From Limnobacter olei (GTDB taxonomy: Bacteria; Pseudomonadota; Gammaproteobacteria; Burkholderiales; Burkholderiaceae_B), in the NCBI RefSeq assembly GCF_029087225.1, contig NZ_JARFJD010000016.1, positions 62,001 to 126,000 of the forward strand: 64,000 nt of DNA, written 5' to 3'. The notes under the pieces are model-generated. The model saw only the letters and a list, made by a program, of their open reading frames with translations. It made no database searches and was not told where the DNA came from. Below, in pieces: positions 35,829 to 44,763 of the stretch (within the stretch, counting starts at the first letter, position 1; the number at the start of each line of letters is the position of its first letter). The translations under genes were made by a program, and so were the position numbers.

Positions 35829-35862
35829 GATCAACTCCTTGGGCGGTTAATTGGTTGACGAC

Positions 35863-36063
35863 TTAGTGGTTCTGTTCTTCCCAGCTTTGCAGATGCTTTT
35901 CAGCTTCGTCTTTGCCGTAACCGTAGCGCTCTTGAAGTTTTCCCGCCAACTCGGTTCGTTTTCCGTCAATCACATCAAGATCGTCATCAGTCAACTTGCC
36001 CCACTGTTGCTGTACTTTGCCCTTCAATTGCTTCCAATTGCCTTCGAAAATATCTTTGTTCAT
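35863..36063 (-). CDS. CsbD family stress protein
   Basis: A 66-aa acidic/basic protein with the CsbD pattern: [55 protein letters not shown]. CsbD proteins accumulate under general stress in many bacteria; biochemical role unknown. AGGAGAAA lies ahead of the ATG. It heads a probable csbD-DUF1328 operon; the 208-base gap to the divergent lipid-kinase gene holds the promoter region with a TGTGTAGGA word at 36178-36186 (minus strand). Confidence 0.92.
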   Translation of the reverse strand: MNKDIFEGNWKQLKGKVQQQWGKLTDDDLDVIDGKRTELAGKLQERYGYGKDEAEKHLQSWEEQNH

Positions 36064-36271
36064 GCGGTTTCTCCTGAGCGGTCATTGATAAAAGTGAATG
36101 TGTAACATCACCCCTTCACTGTACGAGCGCACATCGGAAAAGTAGGTCAGCATCCACCGAATGTTCTGTGGGCAACGTCCTACACAAATTTAGTATGCAG
36201 TGCTTTCACTGGTTTATCGGCGTGCAAAATATTAAATTAATCAGGTAATCAATCGGCAATAAGGAATATTT

Positions 36272-37204
36272 GTGATTCTTGTCATCGCCAATCCAAAATC
36301 GGGTTACCTGAAAACGCACAACGCCAGTGCCAGCTTGGCCGGGATTCATTCAATTCTTGGCAACTCCGGTCATGTGGCGCTCACTCAAAATACGCAAGAA
36401 CTTGAAAATGCCTTGCGCCTTTATGAGTGCAAACCACCCACAGTGATCGTGCCTTTCGGTGGCGATGGCACCGTTTCAGCAGTGTTGGGCGCTGCAGCCA
36501 AGGTGTGGGGAGACCACGCAATACCAGCTATTTTCCCTTTACATGCCGGCACCATGAACATGATTGCCTGGGACGTGTACCCAAAAACTGCACCACTTAA
36601 AGCCCTACATTGGTTGGTTGAGCACCAGGCCAACACGCACCTGCACAGCTCGCCGCGTTACCCCATTAAAACCTCCAGTGCACAATATGGCTTTGTGTTT
36701 GGTTTTGGCGTCACCGTGAACTTCATGCATGCTTACTACAGCATGGGCAGTGGTCCAATTGCGGCTACAAAACTGTTGGCCAAAATAGCGTGGGGAATTA
36801 TTCGACGCAGTACCTTCGTAGAAAACCTGTTCTCTACGATCAAAGGGCAACAAGCTCGCGACAACACCGCTCCGCACAGGTTTGCATGGCAGGCCTGCCT
36901 GGCGCTCAGTATTCAGTGCTTACCATTGCGGTTTCGTGTTTCTACCAGTGGTGGCAACAAAGCCAAACAAGACATGTGCCTGATTGCCGGTGTACCGAAC
37001 AAACTGCCACTGGTGCTTAATTTGATCAGAATTTGGTTCGGCGCCATGCCGCATAGCATTGGCGTGGAACGAAGTACTGTAGCCCAAATTGAATTTCAAT
37101 TTGATTTGCCCACAGCCTGGCAACTGGATGGCGATGTGCATGCGCCACTGTCATCAATTCAAATCAGCAGCGCTCCGGCAGTGCAGTTTGTGGCGATGGA
37201 ATAA
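36272..37204 (+). CDS. Diacylglycerol kinase/lipid kinase family protein (DAGK catalytic domain)
   Basis: A 310-aa protein with the DAGK nucleotide-binding start ILVIANPKSGY and the glycine-rich loop VIVPFGGDGTVSAVLGAA, then PLHAGTMNMIAWDVYP. The C-terminal YegS-like beta sandwich contains FGFGVTVNFMHAYYSMG and WQLDGDVHA, the D-G-D-x motif. It likely phosphorylates a lipid alcohol; substrate unknown. GTG start with AAGGA 7 bases ahead. A bidirectional terminator lies at its end. Confidence 0.88.
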   Translation: MILVIANPKSGYLKTHNASASLAGIHSILGNSGHVALTQNTQELENALRLYECKPPTVIVPFGGDGTVSAVLGAAAKVWGDHAIPAIFPLHAGTMNMIAWDVYPKTAPLKALHWLVEHQANTHLHSSPRYPIKTSSAQYGFVFGFGVTVNFMHAYYSMGSGPIAATKLLAKIAWGIIRRSTFVENLFSTIKGQQARDNTAPHRFAWQACLALSIQCLPLRFRVSTSGGNKAKQDMCLIAGVPNKLPLVLNLIRIWFGAMPHSIGVERSTVAQIEFQFDLPTAWQLDGDVHAPLSSIQISSAPAVQFVAME

Positions 37205-37234
37205 AAAAAGGGATCCCACTTGGGATCCCTTTTT
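37203..37234. terminator. Bidirectional terminator between lipid-kinase gene and tRNA-Ser
   Basis: AAAAAGGGATCCC and GGGATCCCTTTTT form a perfect 13-bp inverted repeat with a 4-base loop. It begins at the lipid-kinase stop codon and ends 6 bases from the 3' end of the tRNA gene, so it can end both converging transcripts. Confidence 0.88.
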
Positions 37235-37239
37235 CATTC

Positions 37240-37330
37240 TGGCGGAGACGAGAGGATTTGAACCTCCGATACCCTTTTGGGGTATGCTCCCTTAGCAGGG
37301 GAGTGCCTTCGACCACTCGGCCACGTCTCC
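37240..37330 (-). tRNA. tRNA-Ser (GCU anticodon)
   Basis: A 91-base gene on the minus strand, including an encoded CCA end. The acceptor stem is GGAGACG paired with CGTCTCC, the D-arm region reads TGGCCGAGTGG, the anticodon loop CTGCTAA gives anticodon GCT, the long variable arm is ATACCCCAAAAGGGTAT, and the T-arm is GGTTCAAATCC. The long variable arm plus GCT identifies tRNA-Ser for AGC/AGU codons. Confidence 0.97.
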
Positions 37331-37340
37331 AGAAGGCCGA

Positions 37341-37369
37341 ATTATACACGGTTTCGGCCAAAATGTTGA
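37341..37369 (-). promoter_or_regulatory. Promoter of tRNA-Ser
   Basis: A perfect TATAAT (37341-37346) lies 10 bases upstream of the tRNA 5' end. A TTCAAC/TCAACA-type -35 sequence is 17-18 bases further upstream. The -10 sits in the loop of a 7-bp inverted repeat, GGCCGAA (37335-37341) and TTCGGCC (37353-37359), that may also act as a lysC transcript end. The leader would be only about four bases. Confidence 0.6.
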
Positions 37370-37440
37370 ATGCTGGCGCAAATCGCTTTCAAGCAAATTG
37401 CACCGCATTCCCATCACTTAAAACTCAACTAAACTCCCGC

Positions 37441-38697
37441 TCAAGCCGCTTCTTTTTCCAGACCAAACGCCTTGTGCAGGGCACGAACTGCCAATTCCAT
37501 GTACTTGTCATCGATCAACACGGACACCTTGATTTCAGAGGTGGAAATCATCTGAATATTGATACCCTCTTCCGACAAGGTTTTGAACATCAGGCTGGCT
37601 ACGCCCACATGTGAACGCATGCCGATACCCACAATCGATACTTTGCATACATTGGTGTCGCCCGCCACTTCACGTGCGCCCACGCTACCCTGAATCTTGT
37701 TTTTCAACAAATCCATGGTTTTGTTGAATTCATTGCGGTGTACGGTGAAAGTGAAATCGGTGGTGCCATCCGAACCCTGGTTCTGAATGATCATGTCCAC
37801 GTCGATGTTGGCCTCAGCAACCTGACCCAAAATTTGATAGGCCACACCGGGCTTGTCAGGCACGCCACGGATGGTCACTTTTGCTTCATCACGGTTGAAA
37901 GCGATACCGGAAACAACAGCCTGTTCCATATGTTCATCTTCCTCAAAAGTAATCAGCGTGCCAGACACTTTTTCTTCGTCCAGCGACATCATCGGGTCGG
38001 TCAAGCTAGAAAGCACACGAGTGGGCACACGGTACTTGCCCGCAAATTCAACAGAGCGAATTTGCAGAACCTTTGAGCCCAAAGAGGCCATTTCCAGCAT
38101 TTCTTCGAAACTCACAACACGCATGCGGCGTGCCTCAGGCACCACGCGAGGGTCAGTGGTGTACACCCCATCCACATCGGTGTAAATCAGGCACTCAGCC
38201 GCACCCATGGCGGCGGCGATCGCCACGGCAGAGGTATCGGAACCACCACGACCCAGCGTAGTTTGGTTACCCGCCTCATCAATGCCCTGGAAACCGGTGA
38301 TGATCACCACCTTGCCTGCATTCAACTCGGCTTTTACGCGCGTGTCATCAATCGACTCAATGCGTGCTTTGGTGTGGCTGCTGTCGGTTTTTATGGGTAC
38401 TTGCCAGCCAGAGAAACTGATTGCTTCCAGGCCTTCAGCCTTCAACGCCATGGCCAGCAAAGCCACGGATGCCTGCTCACCTGTGCAACACAGCATATCG
38501 AGTTCACGGGGATCAGGCTCAGCCTGAATTTCCTTGGCCAAGCCGATTAGGCGGTTGGTTTCGCCCGACATGGCCGATGGCACCACCACCATTTGATAGC
38601 CCGCGCGATGCCATTTGGCGACACGCTTGGCTACATTCTTGATACGCTCTGTGGACCCCATGGAGGTGCCACCGTATTTATGTACTATCAGTGACAT
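37441..38697 (-). CDS. lysC: Aspartate kinase
   Basis: Phosphorylates aspartate, first step to lysine, threonine and methionine. From the ATG at 38697 (418 aa): the kinase domain begins MSLIVHKYGGTSMGS and includes FQGIDEAGNQTTLGRGGSDTSAVAIAAAM; two ACT domains follow from about residue 265 (RGVPDKPGVAYQILGQVAEANIDVDMIIQ and VGIGMRSHVGVASLMFKTLSEEGINIQMISTSEIKVSVLI). The ACT pair implies feedback inhibition by lysine and/or threonine. An ATG six codons upstream is less likely. tRNA-Ser follows on the same strand, a common Burkholderiales order. Confidence 0.96.
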   Translation of the reverse strand: MSLIVHKYGGTSMGSTERIKNVAKRVAKWHRAGYQMVVVPSAMSGETNRLIGLAKEIQAEPDPRELDMLCCTGEQASVALLAMALKAEGLEAISFSGWQVPIKTDSSHTKARIESIDDTRVKAELNAGKVVIITGFQGIDEAGNQTTLGRGGSDTSAVAIAAAMGAAECLIYTDVDGVYTTDPRVVPEARRMRVVSFEEMLEMASLGSKVLQIRSVEFAGKYRVPTRVLSSLTDPMMSLDEEKVSGTLITFEEDEHMEQAVVSGIAFNRDEAKVTIRGVPDKPGVAYQILGQVAEANIDVDMIIQNQGSDGTTDFTFTVHRNEFNKTMDLLKNKIQGSVGAREVAGDTNVCKVSIVGIGMRSHVGVASLMFKTLSEEGINIQMISTSEIKVSVLIDDKYMELAVRALHKAFGLEKEAA

Positions 38698-38718
38698 AGT
38701 CAGATCGCCCTGCACAAA

Positions 38719-38748
38719 TAAAAAGCGCGAACCATTTCGCGCTTTTAA
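38719..38748 (-). terminator. Rho-independent terminator after purF
   Basis: Stem AAAAGCGCGAA/TTCGCGCTTTT with a four-base loop, followed on the minus strand by a T-rich tail. It lies 95 bases beyond the purF stop and 21 bases before the lysC start, so it ends the long leuC-purF transcript and sets lysC apart, unless it acts as an attenuator in the lysC leader. Confidence 0.75.
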
Positions 38749-38843
38749 ATCAATCAGTTGAACATTTTACCCCAAGCGCTGACTTAAAACTGACAAAAGC
38801 ATGAATTCCGCTTGGTCAAAAGTCAGCGATTGTGAACCCTCGC

Positions 38844-40358
38844 TTACTGGTTCGCCGAATACCCCAAATTCATTTGCAAACCACCCGATTCCAATACCTC
38901 TGGGTGCTTGCGCATGTATTCCAGGCGATCCAGGTATTCAGTGGTGACGTCACCAGTAATGTAAGAACCATCAAAACAGCTGGCATCGAAAGTTTGAATT
39001 TTTGGATTCAAGTCACGCACAGCACGCTTCATGTCGGCGATGTCTTGATAAAACAGGGCATCTGCGCCAATTTCAGCGCAAATTTCGTCGTCAGTGCGAC
39101 CTGAAGCAATCAACTCATCGCGCGTTGGCATGTCAATACCATACACGTTCGGAAAACGCACGGGAGGCGCCGCCGAGGCGAAAATTACCTTCTTGGCACC
39201 CGCTTCACGAGCCATTTGTACAATTTCCCGGCTTGTGGTGCCGCGCACAATGGAGTCGTCCACCAACAGCACTGTTTTGCCTTTGAATTCAACAGAAATG
39301 GCATTGAGCTTTTGGCGAACGCTTTTTTTACGCACAGCTTGCCCGGGCATAATAAAAGTGCGGCCAATGTAACGGTTCTTGATAAAACCCTCGCGGTAAG
39401 GCACACCCAACTGGTTCGCCAGTTCCAGCGCAGCCGGGCGGCTGGAGTCGGGAATGGGCATCACCACATCAATTTCGCCAGCCGGCATGCCCTTGCGAAT
39501 TTGGTCAGCCAAGTATTCACCCATTTTCACGCGGGCTTCATACACGCTGATGCCATCCATTACGGAATCGGGACGAGCCAAATAGACATACTCGAAAATA
39601 CAGGGGTTCAGCGACGATTTCTCCGCACATTGCTGGGCGTGAAGCTTACCGTCGAGATCGACAAACACGGCCTCGCCTGGATCAATGTCGCGCACAAACT
39701 CAAAGCCCATGCCCACCAAAGCCACCGATTCCGACGCAAACATGTACTCCGTGCCCTGTTCGGTTTCAGCCTTGCCCAAAGCCAAGGGGCGAATACCGAA
39801 CGGATCACGGAAAGCCAGCAAGCCATAACCTGCAATTTGAGCCACGCAGGCATAAGCACCACGAGCACGCGCATGCACGCCGGCCACTGCGCGGAAAATC
39901 GTGACTGGATCAAGGGAGTAGCCCGAAGCATTGGACTGCAATTCATGCGCCAGTACGTTCAGCAACACCTCGGAATCAGAATTGGTATTGATGTGGCGAC
40001 GATCGTTTTTGAACAATTCAGCTTTCAAACGCTCGCTGTTGGTCAGGTTGCCGTTGTGAGCCAATACCAGGCCGTAAGGCGCGTTCACGTAGAAAGGCTG
40101 TGCTTCATCTGAGCTGGCAGCCGAGCCAGCTGTGGGGTAACGCACATGACCAATGCCCATATTGCCGGGCAATGAACGCATATTGCGGGTGCGGAACACG
40201 TCTCGCACCAAGCCATTGCCTTTGGACATTGAAAAAGAATTGCTGTGTGCCGTGGCAATACCCGCAGCATCTTGGCCACGGTGTTGCAACAACAGCAAAC
40301 TGTCGTAAAGAATTTGATTAACAGTAGAAAAACCGGCAATACCGACAATCCCGCACAT
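38844..40358 (-). CDS. purF: Amidophosphoribosyltransferase
   Basis: First committed step of purine synthesis: PRPP plus glutamine to phosphoribosylamine. The N-terminal nucleophile is Cys2 ([10 protein letters not shown]), without propeptide, as in the E. coli type. The glutaminase blocks [11 protein letters not shown] and [12 protein letters not shown] and the PRPP loop [21 protein letters not shown] are intact. 504 aa, normal. Last gene of the long block; starts 9 bases after cvpA, the classic cvpA-purF pair. Confidence 0.97.
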   Translation of the reverse strand: MCGIVGIAGFSTVNQILYDSLLLLQHRGQDAAGIATAHSNSFSMSKGNGLVRDVFRTRNMRSLPGNMGIGHVRYPTAGSAASSDEAQPFYVNAPYGLVLAHNGNLTNSERLKAELFKNDRRHINTNSDSEVLLNVLAHELQSNASGYSLDPVTIFRAVAGVHARARGAYACVAQIAGYGLLAFRDPFGIRPLALGKAETEQGTEYMFASESVALVGMGFEFVRDIDPGEAVFVDLDGKLHAQQCAEKSSLNPCIFEYVYLARPDSVMDGISVYEARVKMGEYLADQIRKGMPAGEIDVVMPIPDSSRPAALELANQLGVPYREGFIKNRYIGRTFIMPGQAVRKKSVRQKLNAISVEFKGKTVLLVDDSIVRGTTSREIVQMAREAGAKKVIFASAAPPVRFPNVYGIDMPTRDELIASGRTDDEICAEIGADALFYQDIADMKRAVRDLNPKIQTFDASCFDGSYITGDVTTEYLDRLEYMRKHPEVLESGGLQMNLGYSANQ

Positions 40359-40367
40359 TGAAAGCTC

Positions 40368-40859
40368 CTAGTAGCGCACCCACTTGGCCACACTTTCGGG
40401 CAAATGCGGTTTGATTTCTCTCATCGCATCCACTGCCAAAGGGGACAACATGGCATTTCGCCAAAATGGCTGTTCCGGAAGCGAGGTGAAACCTGCCCCA
40501 GTAACCAGCACCAAAACAATAAATAAACCACGCGCGAAGCCGAACGTAGCACCCAGGCCACGGTCCGCAAAACCCAAACCAGCTGCCGCAACAATTTTGC
40601 CCAGCAAAGAAATCAGAATTGCCCCCACCAACATGGTTGCAAAAAAAGCAGCAGCGCACCCTATCAGCGCTTTCATGGGCGGGCTCAGCGACTCAGCCCA
40701 GTCCATGTAAACAGCGAGGTCTGCGCCATAGCGGTTTGCTACCCAGAAGGCCAACACCCAGTTGGCCAGGGACAGCACTTCTTTGACCATGCCACGAAAC
40801 AAACCCAAAATAACCGACAGCACCACCACGGCGATGACGATGTAATCAAAAATTGTCAC
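40368..40859 (-). CDS. cvpA: CvpA family membrane protein
   Basis: A 163-aa inner-membrane protein with four predicted helices, starting FDYIVIAVVVLSVILGLFRGMVKEVLSLANWVLAF, the family signature, and the central GLGFADRGLGATFGFARGLFIVLVLV. In E. coli, CvpA is needed for colicin V production and bile or membrane stress tolerance; the mechanism is unknown. Overlaps the SPOR gene end by 4 bases and precedes purF by 8 bases. Confidence 0.92.
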   Translation of the reverse strand: MTIFDYIVIAVVVLSVILGLFRGMVKEVLSLANWVLAFWVANRYGADLAVYMDWAESLSPPMKALIGCAAAFFATMLVGAILISLLGKIVAAAGLGFADRGLGATFGFARGLFIVLVLVTGAGFTSLPEQPFWRNAMLSPLAVDAMREIKPHLPESVAKWVRY

Positions 40860-41545
40860 TGCACCACTCTCCCTGCGGAGTAACCTGCAGCAGCCAACTT
40901 GGCTTTGGTTTCATCGGCTTTGGCCTGGCCTGCAATTGGTCCAACCCTGACCCGGTATACGGTGCCATTGCCAGTGCTGGTTGATTCAACCTTGGCCGGA
41001 AAACCCTTGCCACTCAATTCCTTACTCAGCGCATCTGCGCGTAGCTTGTCGCTGACAGCAGCCACCTGAACCCAGTACACCTCAGCTTTTGCAAACGCAG
41101 CAATCGGATCTTCAACCTTAGGCTCAACTTTAGGCTCAACCTTAGTTTCTACTTTGGGTTCTGGCTTGGGTTCGGGCTTAGGTGCAGGTTTAGGTGCAGG
41201 TTTAGATGCAGGTTCAGAAACTACAGGTGGCGGTTCTACGGCAGGTGCAACTGGTGCAGTCGCCACGGCCTGTTCCTGGGTAGACTGGGGCGCTTCAATC
41301 TTTGGCTGTTCGGGAACCTGTGCCGCCTGCGCAGGAATTTCAGCAGAAGGACGATCGGGCACCACCAACTCGACATCGCTGCTGGTTTGGGATGGTTCGT
41401 TTTCAACCAAAGCGGGCACAATGATGATGGCTGCCAGAAAAAGCGCAATGGAGCCTACCAACCGCCTTCTGGACCTGCGTTTCAACTCATCAACCGGATC
41501 GTTGTTGACTTTGTTCCTGGCAGTAGAACGCGAATTTGAACTCAC
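40856..41545 (-). CDS. SPOR-domain protein
   Basis: A 229-aa bitopic membrane protein. A basic cytoplasmic tail and one membrane helix (VGSIALFLAAIIIVPALV, about residues 30-48) precede a long Pro/Lys/Glu/Val linker with PKPAPK/PKPEPK/VEPK repeats, and a C-terminal SPOR domain (YWVQVAAVSDKLRADALSKELSGKGFPAKVES...YRVRVGPI). SPOR domains bind denuded peptidoglycan at the division septum. The GTG at 41545 is preferred over one two codons upstream because AGGAG is 5 bases ahead of it. Lies between folC and cvpA, as in Pseudomonas. Confidence 0.9.
   Translation of the reverse strand: MSSNSRSTARNKVNNDPVDELKRRSRRRLVGSIALFLAAIIIVPALVENEPSQTSSDVELVVPDRPSAEIPAQAAQVPEQPKIEAPQSTQEQAVATAPVAPAVEPPPVVSEPASKPAPKPAPKPEPKPEPKVETKVEPKVEPKVEDPIAAFAKAEVYWVQVAAVSDKLRADALSKELSGKGFPAKVESTSTGNGTVYRVRVGPIAGQAKADETKAKLAAAGYSAGRVVQ
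41112..41216. repeat. Tandem short repeats encoding the SPOR-protein linker
   Basis: Direct 12-base units of the GGTTTAGGTGCA type (three copies, about 41179-41214) and related TTAGGCTCAACC-type units (41118-41145) encode PKPAPK and PKVE repeats. They probably vary in number between strains. Confidence 0.7.
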
Positions 41546-41562
41546 CTGCACTCCTGAAAAAA

Positions 41563-42969
41563 TTAACCGGGACGTTTTCGAAGCGCTTCTTTGGCTTGCA
41601 TGGCCTGCGCCACAACCAGGAAGGATCCAAAAACCAGAATTCTATCATTGGGTGGCACCGCAGAAGTGACCACCGCATACGCTTGACCCACACTCTCGTA
41701 GCTCTGCACGCTTTTTTCCGGTGGCTGCTTCGCAATACCACCTTTGGCCAGTGCCTGGGAATTAGCAACCCAGTCAAATGCCCCTGCATCCACGCCAGCC
41801 AGTTCAAGTTGCTGCTTCAACTGTTCCGTGCTGCGCCCTCGGTCGCCTTCCAGTGGCACCAAGTGCCAGTGGTCTACCCTGTCTTTCAAGGCCTTGACCA
41901 CCTCAACAGCATCTTTATCGGCCAGCATCCCGAAAATACAATGGGTGTATGGAAAAAAACCCATGTTGTCGAGGCTTTCACGCAAATGCGCGGCAGCGTG
42001 GGGATTGTGTCCAACGTCCAGAACCACCGTGGGTTGACCCGGCAGCACCTGAAAACGCCCTGGCCACTCCACCAAGAGAAAACCCTGTCGAATCGATTGC
42101 GCCGGCACCGGCAAACGATCCCGCACAGACTCAAGTGCAGCCAACGCTGCTGAAGCATTCAACAACTGGTTGGTGCCCCGCAAAGCCGGGTAAGCCAGTG
42201 CAGCACGGCGCATACTACGCCCACCATAGGCCCACTGCTGTTTGTCACCGCTATAGTTATAGTCGCGCGCAAACAGCCACAAATCGGCACCAATGGAATT
42301 GGCATGGTCGATCACGCTTTGTGGCGGCTTGGGGTCGCCCACAATGGCGGGCTTGCCTGCTCGGAATATACCCGCCTTCTCGCGGCCAATGCTTTCCCGG
42401 TCGGGCCCGAGAAAGGCTTGATGATCAAGATCGACGCTGGTACAAATCGCGCAGTCGGTGTCAAAAATATTGACCGCATCCAGTCGGCCTCCCAAACCCA
42501 CTTCCAGAATAACGGCATCCAGATCCAGACGAGAGAACACCAAAGCCACCGCCAGCGTGGTGAACTCAAAATAAGTCAGGGAAATACCCGTTGCGATGCG
42601 GGCCTGTTCCACTTGTTCGAAGGCTGAAATTAGCTCTGGCTCCGCCACCTCGACACCATTGATGCGGGCGCGTTCAGTAAAGCGGATCAGATGCGGCGAG
42701 GTGTACATGCCCACCCTGTAGCCCGCCTGAATCAGAATGCTTTCCAGCATGGCGCAGGTAGACCCCTTGCCATTGGTACCTGCTACTGTAAACACCACGC
42801 CATTTAAGGCAAAACTCATGTGTTTCTGAACCACTTTCAAGCGGTCCAACCCCATGTCGATTGGCTTGCTGTGAATCGATTCCAGATAAGCCAGCCACAT
42901 ATTCAATGTGGCGTTGGCGGCTGGCCTCATCGGTTTGGAAGGGTCTGGTTGGGGTACTGCTTGGTTCAT
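41563..42969 (-). CDS. folC: Bifunctional dihydrofolate synthase/folylpolyglutamate synthase
   Basis: Adds glutamate to dihydropteroate and to folates. The P-loop is VFTVAGTNGKGSTCAMLESIL near residues 57-77. TSPHLIRFTERARING, EVGLGGRLDAVNIFD and VDLDHQAFLG blocks follow, and DVGHNPHAA marks the C-terminal Mur-like domain. 468 aa, with a proline-rich leader of about 20 residues. The ATG at 42969 is 52 bases from the accD stop, a gap with a 15-base tandem repeat. Confidence 0.95.
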   Translation of the reverse strand: MNQAVPQPDPSKPMRPAANATLNMWLAYLESIHSKPIDMGLDRLKVVQKHMSFALNGVVFTVAGTNGKGSTCAMLESILIQAGYRVGMYTSPHLIRFTERARINGVEVAEPELISAFEQVEQARIATGISLTYFEFTTLAVALVFSRLDLDAVILEVGLGGRLDAVNIFDTDCAICTSVDLDHQAFLGPDRESIGREKAGIFRAGKPAIVGDPKPPQSVIDHANSIGADLWLFARDYNYSGDKQQWAYGGRSMRRAALAYPALRGTNQLLNASAALAALESVRDRLPVPAQSIRQGFLLVEWPGRFQVLPGQPTVVLDVGHNPHAAAHLRESLDNMGFFPYTHCIFGMLADKDAVEVVKALKDRVDHWHLVPLEGDRGRSTEQLKQQLELAGVDAGAFDWVANSQALAKGGIAKQPPEKSVQSYESVGQAYAVVTSAVPPNDRILVFGSFLVVAQAMQAKEALRKRPG

Positions 42970-42980
42970 AAATACTCAGG

Positions 42981-43025
42981 CTGCTAGTTTTCAGGCTGCT
43001 CAGTTTCAGGCCGCTCAGTTTCAGG
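42981..43025. repeat. Three tandem 15-base repeats across the accD stop codon
   Basis: Units CTGCTAGTTTTCAGG (42981-42995), CTGCTCAGTTTCAGG (42996-43010) and CCGCTCAGTTTCAGG (43011-43025) follow one another directly, with a partial copy (ACTCAGG) before and CCGGCTGG after. The accD stop codon (TGA at 43021-43023 on the minus strand) lies in the last unit. A unit length of 15 keeps the frame of accD if a copy mutated its stop. Confidence 0.85.
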
Positions 43026-43899
43026 CCGGCTGGTCAATCTGTTTTTTCATCAACAGCGCCAAAAGGCTAGTCAGGGTTTTCTTCATTTCACGGCGATCCA
43101 CAATGCAATCCACCGCACCCTTTTCCATCAAAAACTCGGCACGCTGAAAACCTTCAGGCAAAGTTTGCCGAACGGTTTGTTCAATCACGCGTGGGCCGGC
43201 AAAACCAATCAAGGCTTTGGGTTCTGCAACCACCACGTCGCCCAAAAAAGCGAAACTGGCGGAAACGCCACCCATGGTAGGGTCGGTCAAAACAGAAATA
43301 TAGGGAAGTTTGGCCTGGCTCAGCTTGGCCAGCATGGCCGAGGTTTTTGCCATTTGCATTAGCGAACCCAAGCCTTCTTGCATACGTGCGCCGCCAGAAG
43401 CTGCAATGCTGATAAACGGAATATTGGCGTCAAGCGCCGCCTGCACGCCGCGACAAAAGCGCTCGCCCACCACAGAACCCATCGAACCGCCCATGAACTC
43501 AAACTCGAAGCAGGCTATCACCACTTCCAGGCCGTTCATGGTGCCTTTTTGAACCACCAGGGCATCGGTTTCGCCTGTGGCCTCTTTGGCTTCATTCAAA
43601 CGCGCGGTGTAGCTTTTGCTGTCCTTGAATTTCAGGGTATCCATGGGCAATACTTCACGCCCAATTTCAACGCGCTCATCATTGTCGAACAACAAATTCA
43701 AACGCTCACGCGAACCTATGCGCATGTGGTAAGTGCACGAGGGACATACCATGGCATTGCTCACCAAATCATTTTGGTAAAGCACTGCATCACAGCTTTT
43801 GCATTTCGCCCAAATACCTTCGGGAACGCTTTTCTTGGCTGCGTCGCCGGGTGTTTTTGAGGAAATGCGCGGCGGAATAATTTTGTCAAACCAACTCAT
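43021..43899 (-). CDS. accD: Acetyl-CoA carboxylase, carboxyltransferase subunit beta
   Basis: Transfers carboxyl from biotin to acetyl-CoA in fatty-acid synthesis with AccA. The zinc ribbon is [31 protein letters not shown] (Cys pairs near residues 32-35 and 51-54). The carboxyltransferase core includes [22 protein letters not shown] and [20 protein letters not shown]. 292 aa, standard. Lies 33 bases after trpA. Confidence 0.96.
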   Translation of the reverse strand: MSWFDKIIPPRISSKTPGDAAKKSVPEGIWAKCKSCDAVLYQNDLVSNAMVCPSCTYHMRIGSRERLNLLFDNDERVEIGREVLPMDTLKFKDSKSYTARLNEAKEATGETDALVVQKGTMNGLEVVIACFEFEFMGGSMGSVVGERFCRGVQAALDANIPFISIAASGGARMQEGLGSLMQMAKTSAMLAKLSQAKLPYISVLTDPTMGGVSASFAFLGDVVVAEPKALIGFAGPRVIEQTVRQTLPEGFQRAEFLMEKGAVDCIVDRREMKKTLTSLLALLMKKQIDQPA

Positions 43900-43932
43900 A
43901 CACTTTCCCTTGCTGAGGATTTCTTTTGGAAG

Positions 43933-44748
43933 TTATTGTTTCATGCCAAATTGCGCATCCAGCGCAGCACGAATCGGGGCAATGAACTTGCCCGCCAAAG
44001 CGGCAGCCTCTTGTGGGCTGCCTGCTTCTAGAAACTGAATCAGTGCAGAGCCAATCACCACGGCATCTGCGGATTGTGCGACACGACATGCCGACTCGGC
44101 ATCGCGAATACCAAAGCCCACACCCACGGGTACATCGGTGAATTTGCGAATGGTGGGCAATTTAGAACTCACTTCAGCGGCATTCAGGTTTTGCGCACCA
44201 GTCACGCCTTTCAGCGACACGTAATACACATAACCGCTGGCTGCTTTTGCCACTTTTTCAATGCGCTCATCGGAAGAAGTTGGTGCCAGCAAAAAAATAG
44301 GATCCAGTTCAGCGGCGCGCAGGTATTTGGAAAACTCAAGTGACTCTTCGGGTGGGTAATCCACCACGAGCACACCATCCACCCCAGCCTTCTTGGCTTC
44401 AGCCACGTACTTTTCCACACCCATGCGTTCAATGGGGTTGGCATAACCCATCAGCACAATCGGAGTGTGCTGGTTGGTCTGGCGAAACTCAGCCACGTAA
44501 TCCAGAATTTTGCGGGATGTTACTCCCTTCTCGAGCGCACGTTCGCTTGAACGCTGAATGACCGGGCCATCAGCCATGGGGTCAGAAAACGGCACACCCA
44601 GCTCAATAACATCGGAACCCGAATTGGCCAAGGCATGCAACATGGCCACAGTTTGACCCGGGTCAGGATCACCGCCGGTGACGAACGGAATCAGCCCCTT
44701 GCGACCTTCTTCTTTCAATTTAGCAAATACTGCTTTGATTCTTGACAT
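43933..44748 (-). CDS. trpA: Tryptophan synthase alpha subunit
   Basis: Cleaves indole-3-glycerol phosphate to indole. The catalytic glutamate and aspartate lie in [19 protein letters not shown], and [16 protein letters not shown] and [10 protein letters not shown] line the active site. 271 aa. Follows trpB by 15 bases. Translated from the ATG at 44748. Confidence 0.97.
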   Translation of the reverse strand: MSRIKAVFAKLKEEGRKGLIPFVTGGDPDPGQTVAMLHALANSGSDVIELGVPFSDPMADGPVIQRSSERALEKGVTSRKILDYVAEFRQTNQHTPIVLMGYANPIERMGVEKYVAEAKKAGVDGVLVVDYPPEESLEFSKYLRAAELDPIFLLAPTSSDERIEKVAKAASGYVYYVSLKGVTGAQNLNAAEVSSKLPTIRKFTDVPVGVGFGIRDAESACRVAQSADAVVIGSALIQFLEAGSPQEAAALAGKFIAPIRAALDAQFGMKQ

Positions 44749-44763
44749 GGTTGTAATTGAAAT

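Noticed and set aside
39216-40112. 298-codon open frame antisense to purF
   Set aside because: Histidine/arginine-rich shadow of purF with no conserved motif.
42908-43147. Plus-strand frame with QAAQFQAA repeats across the accD end
   Set aside because: The repeated residues come from the 15-base tandem repeat; the coding strand is minus (accD).
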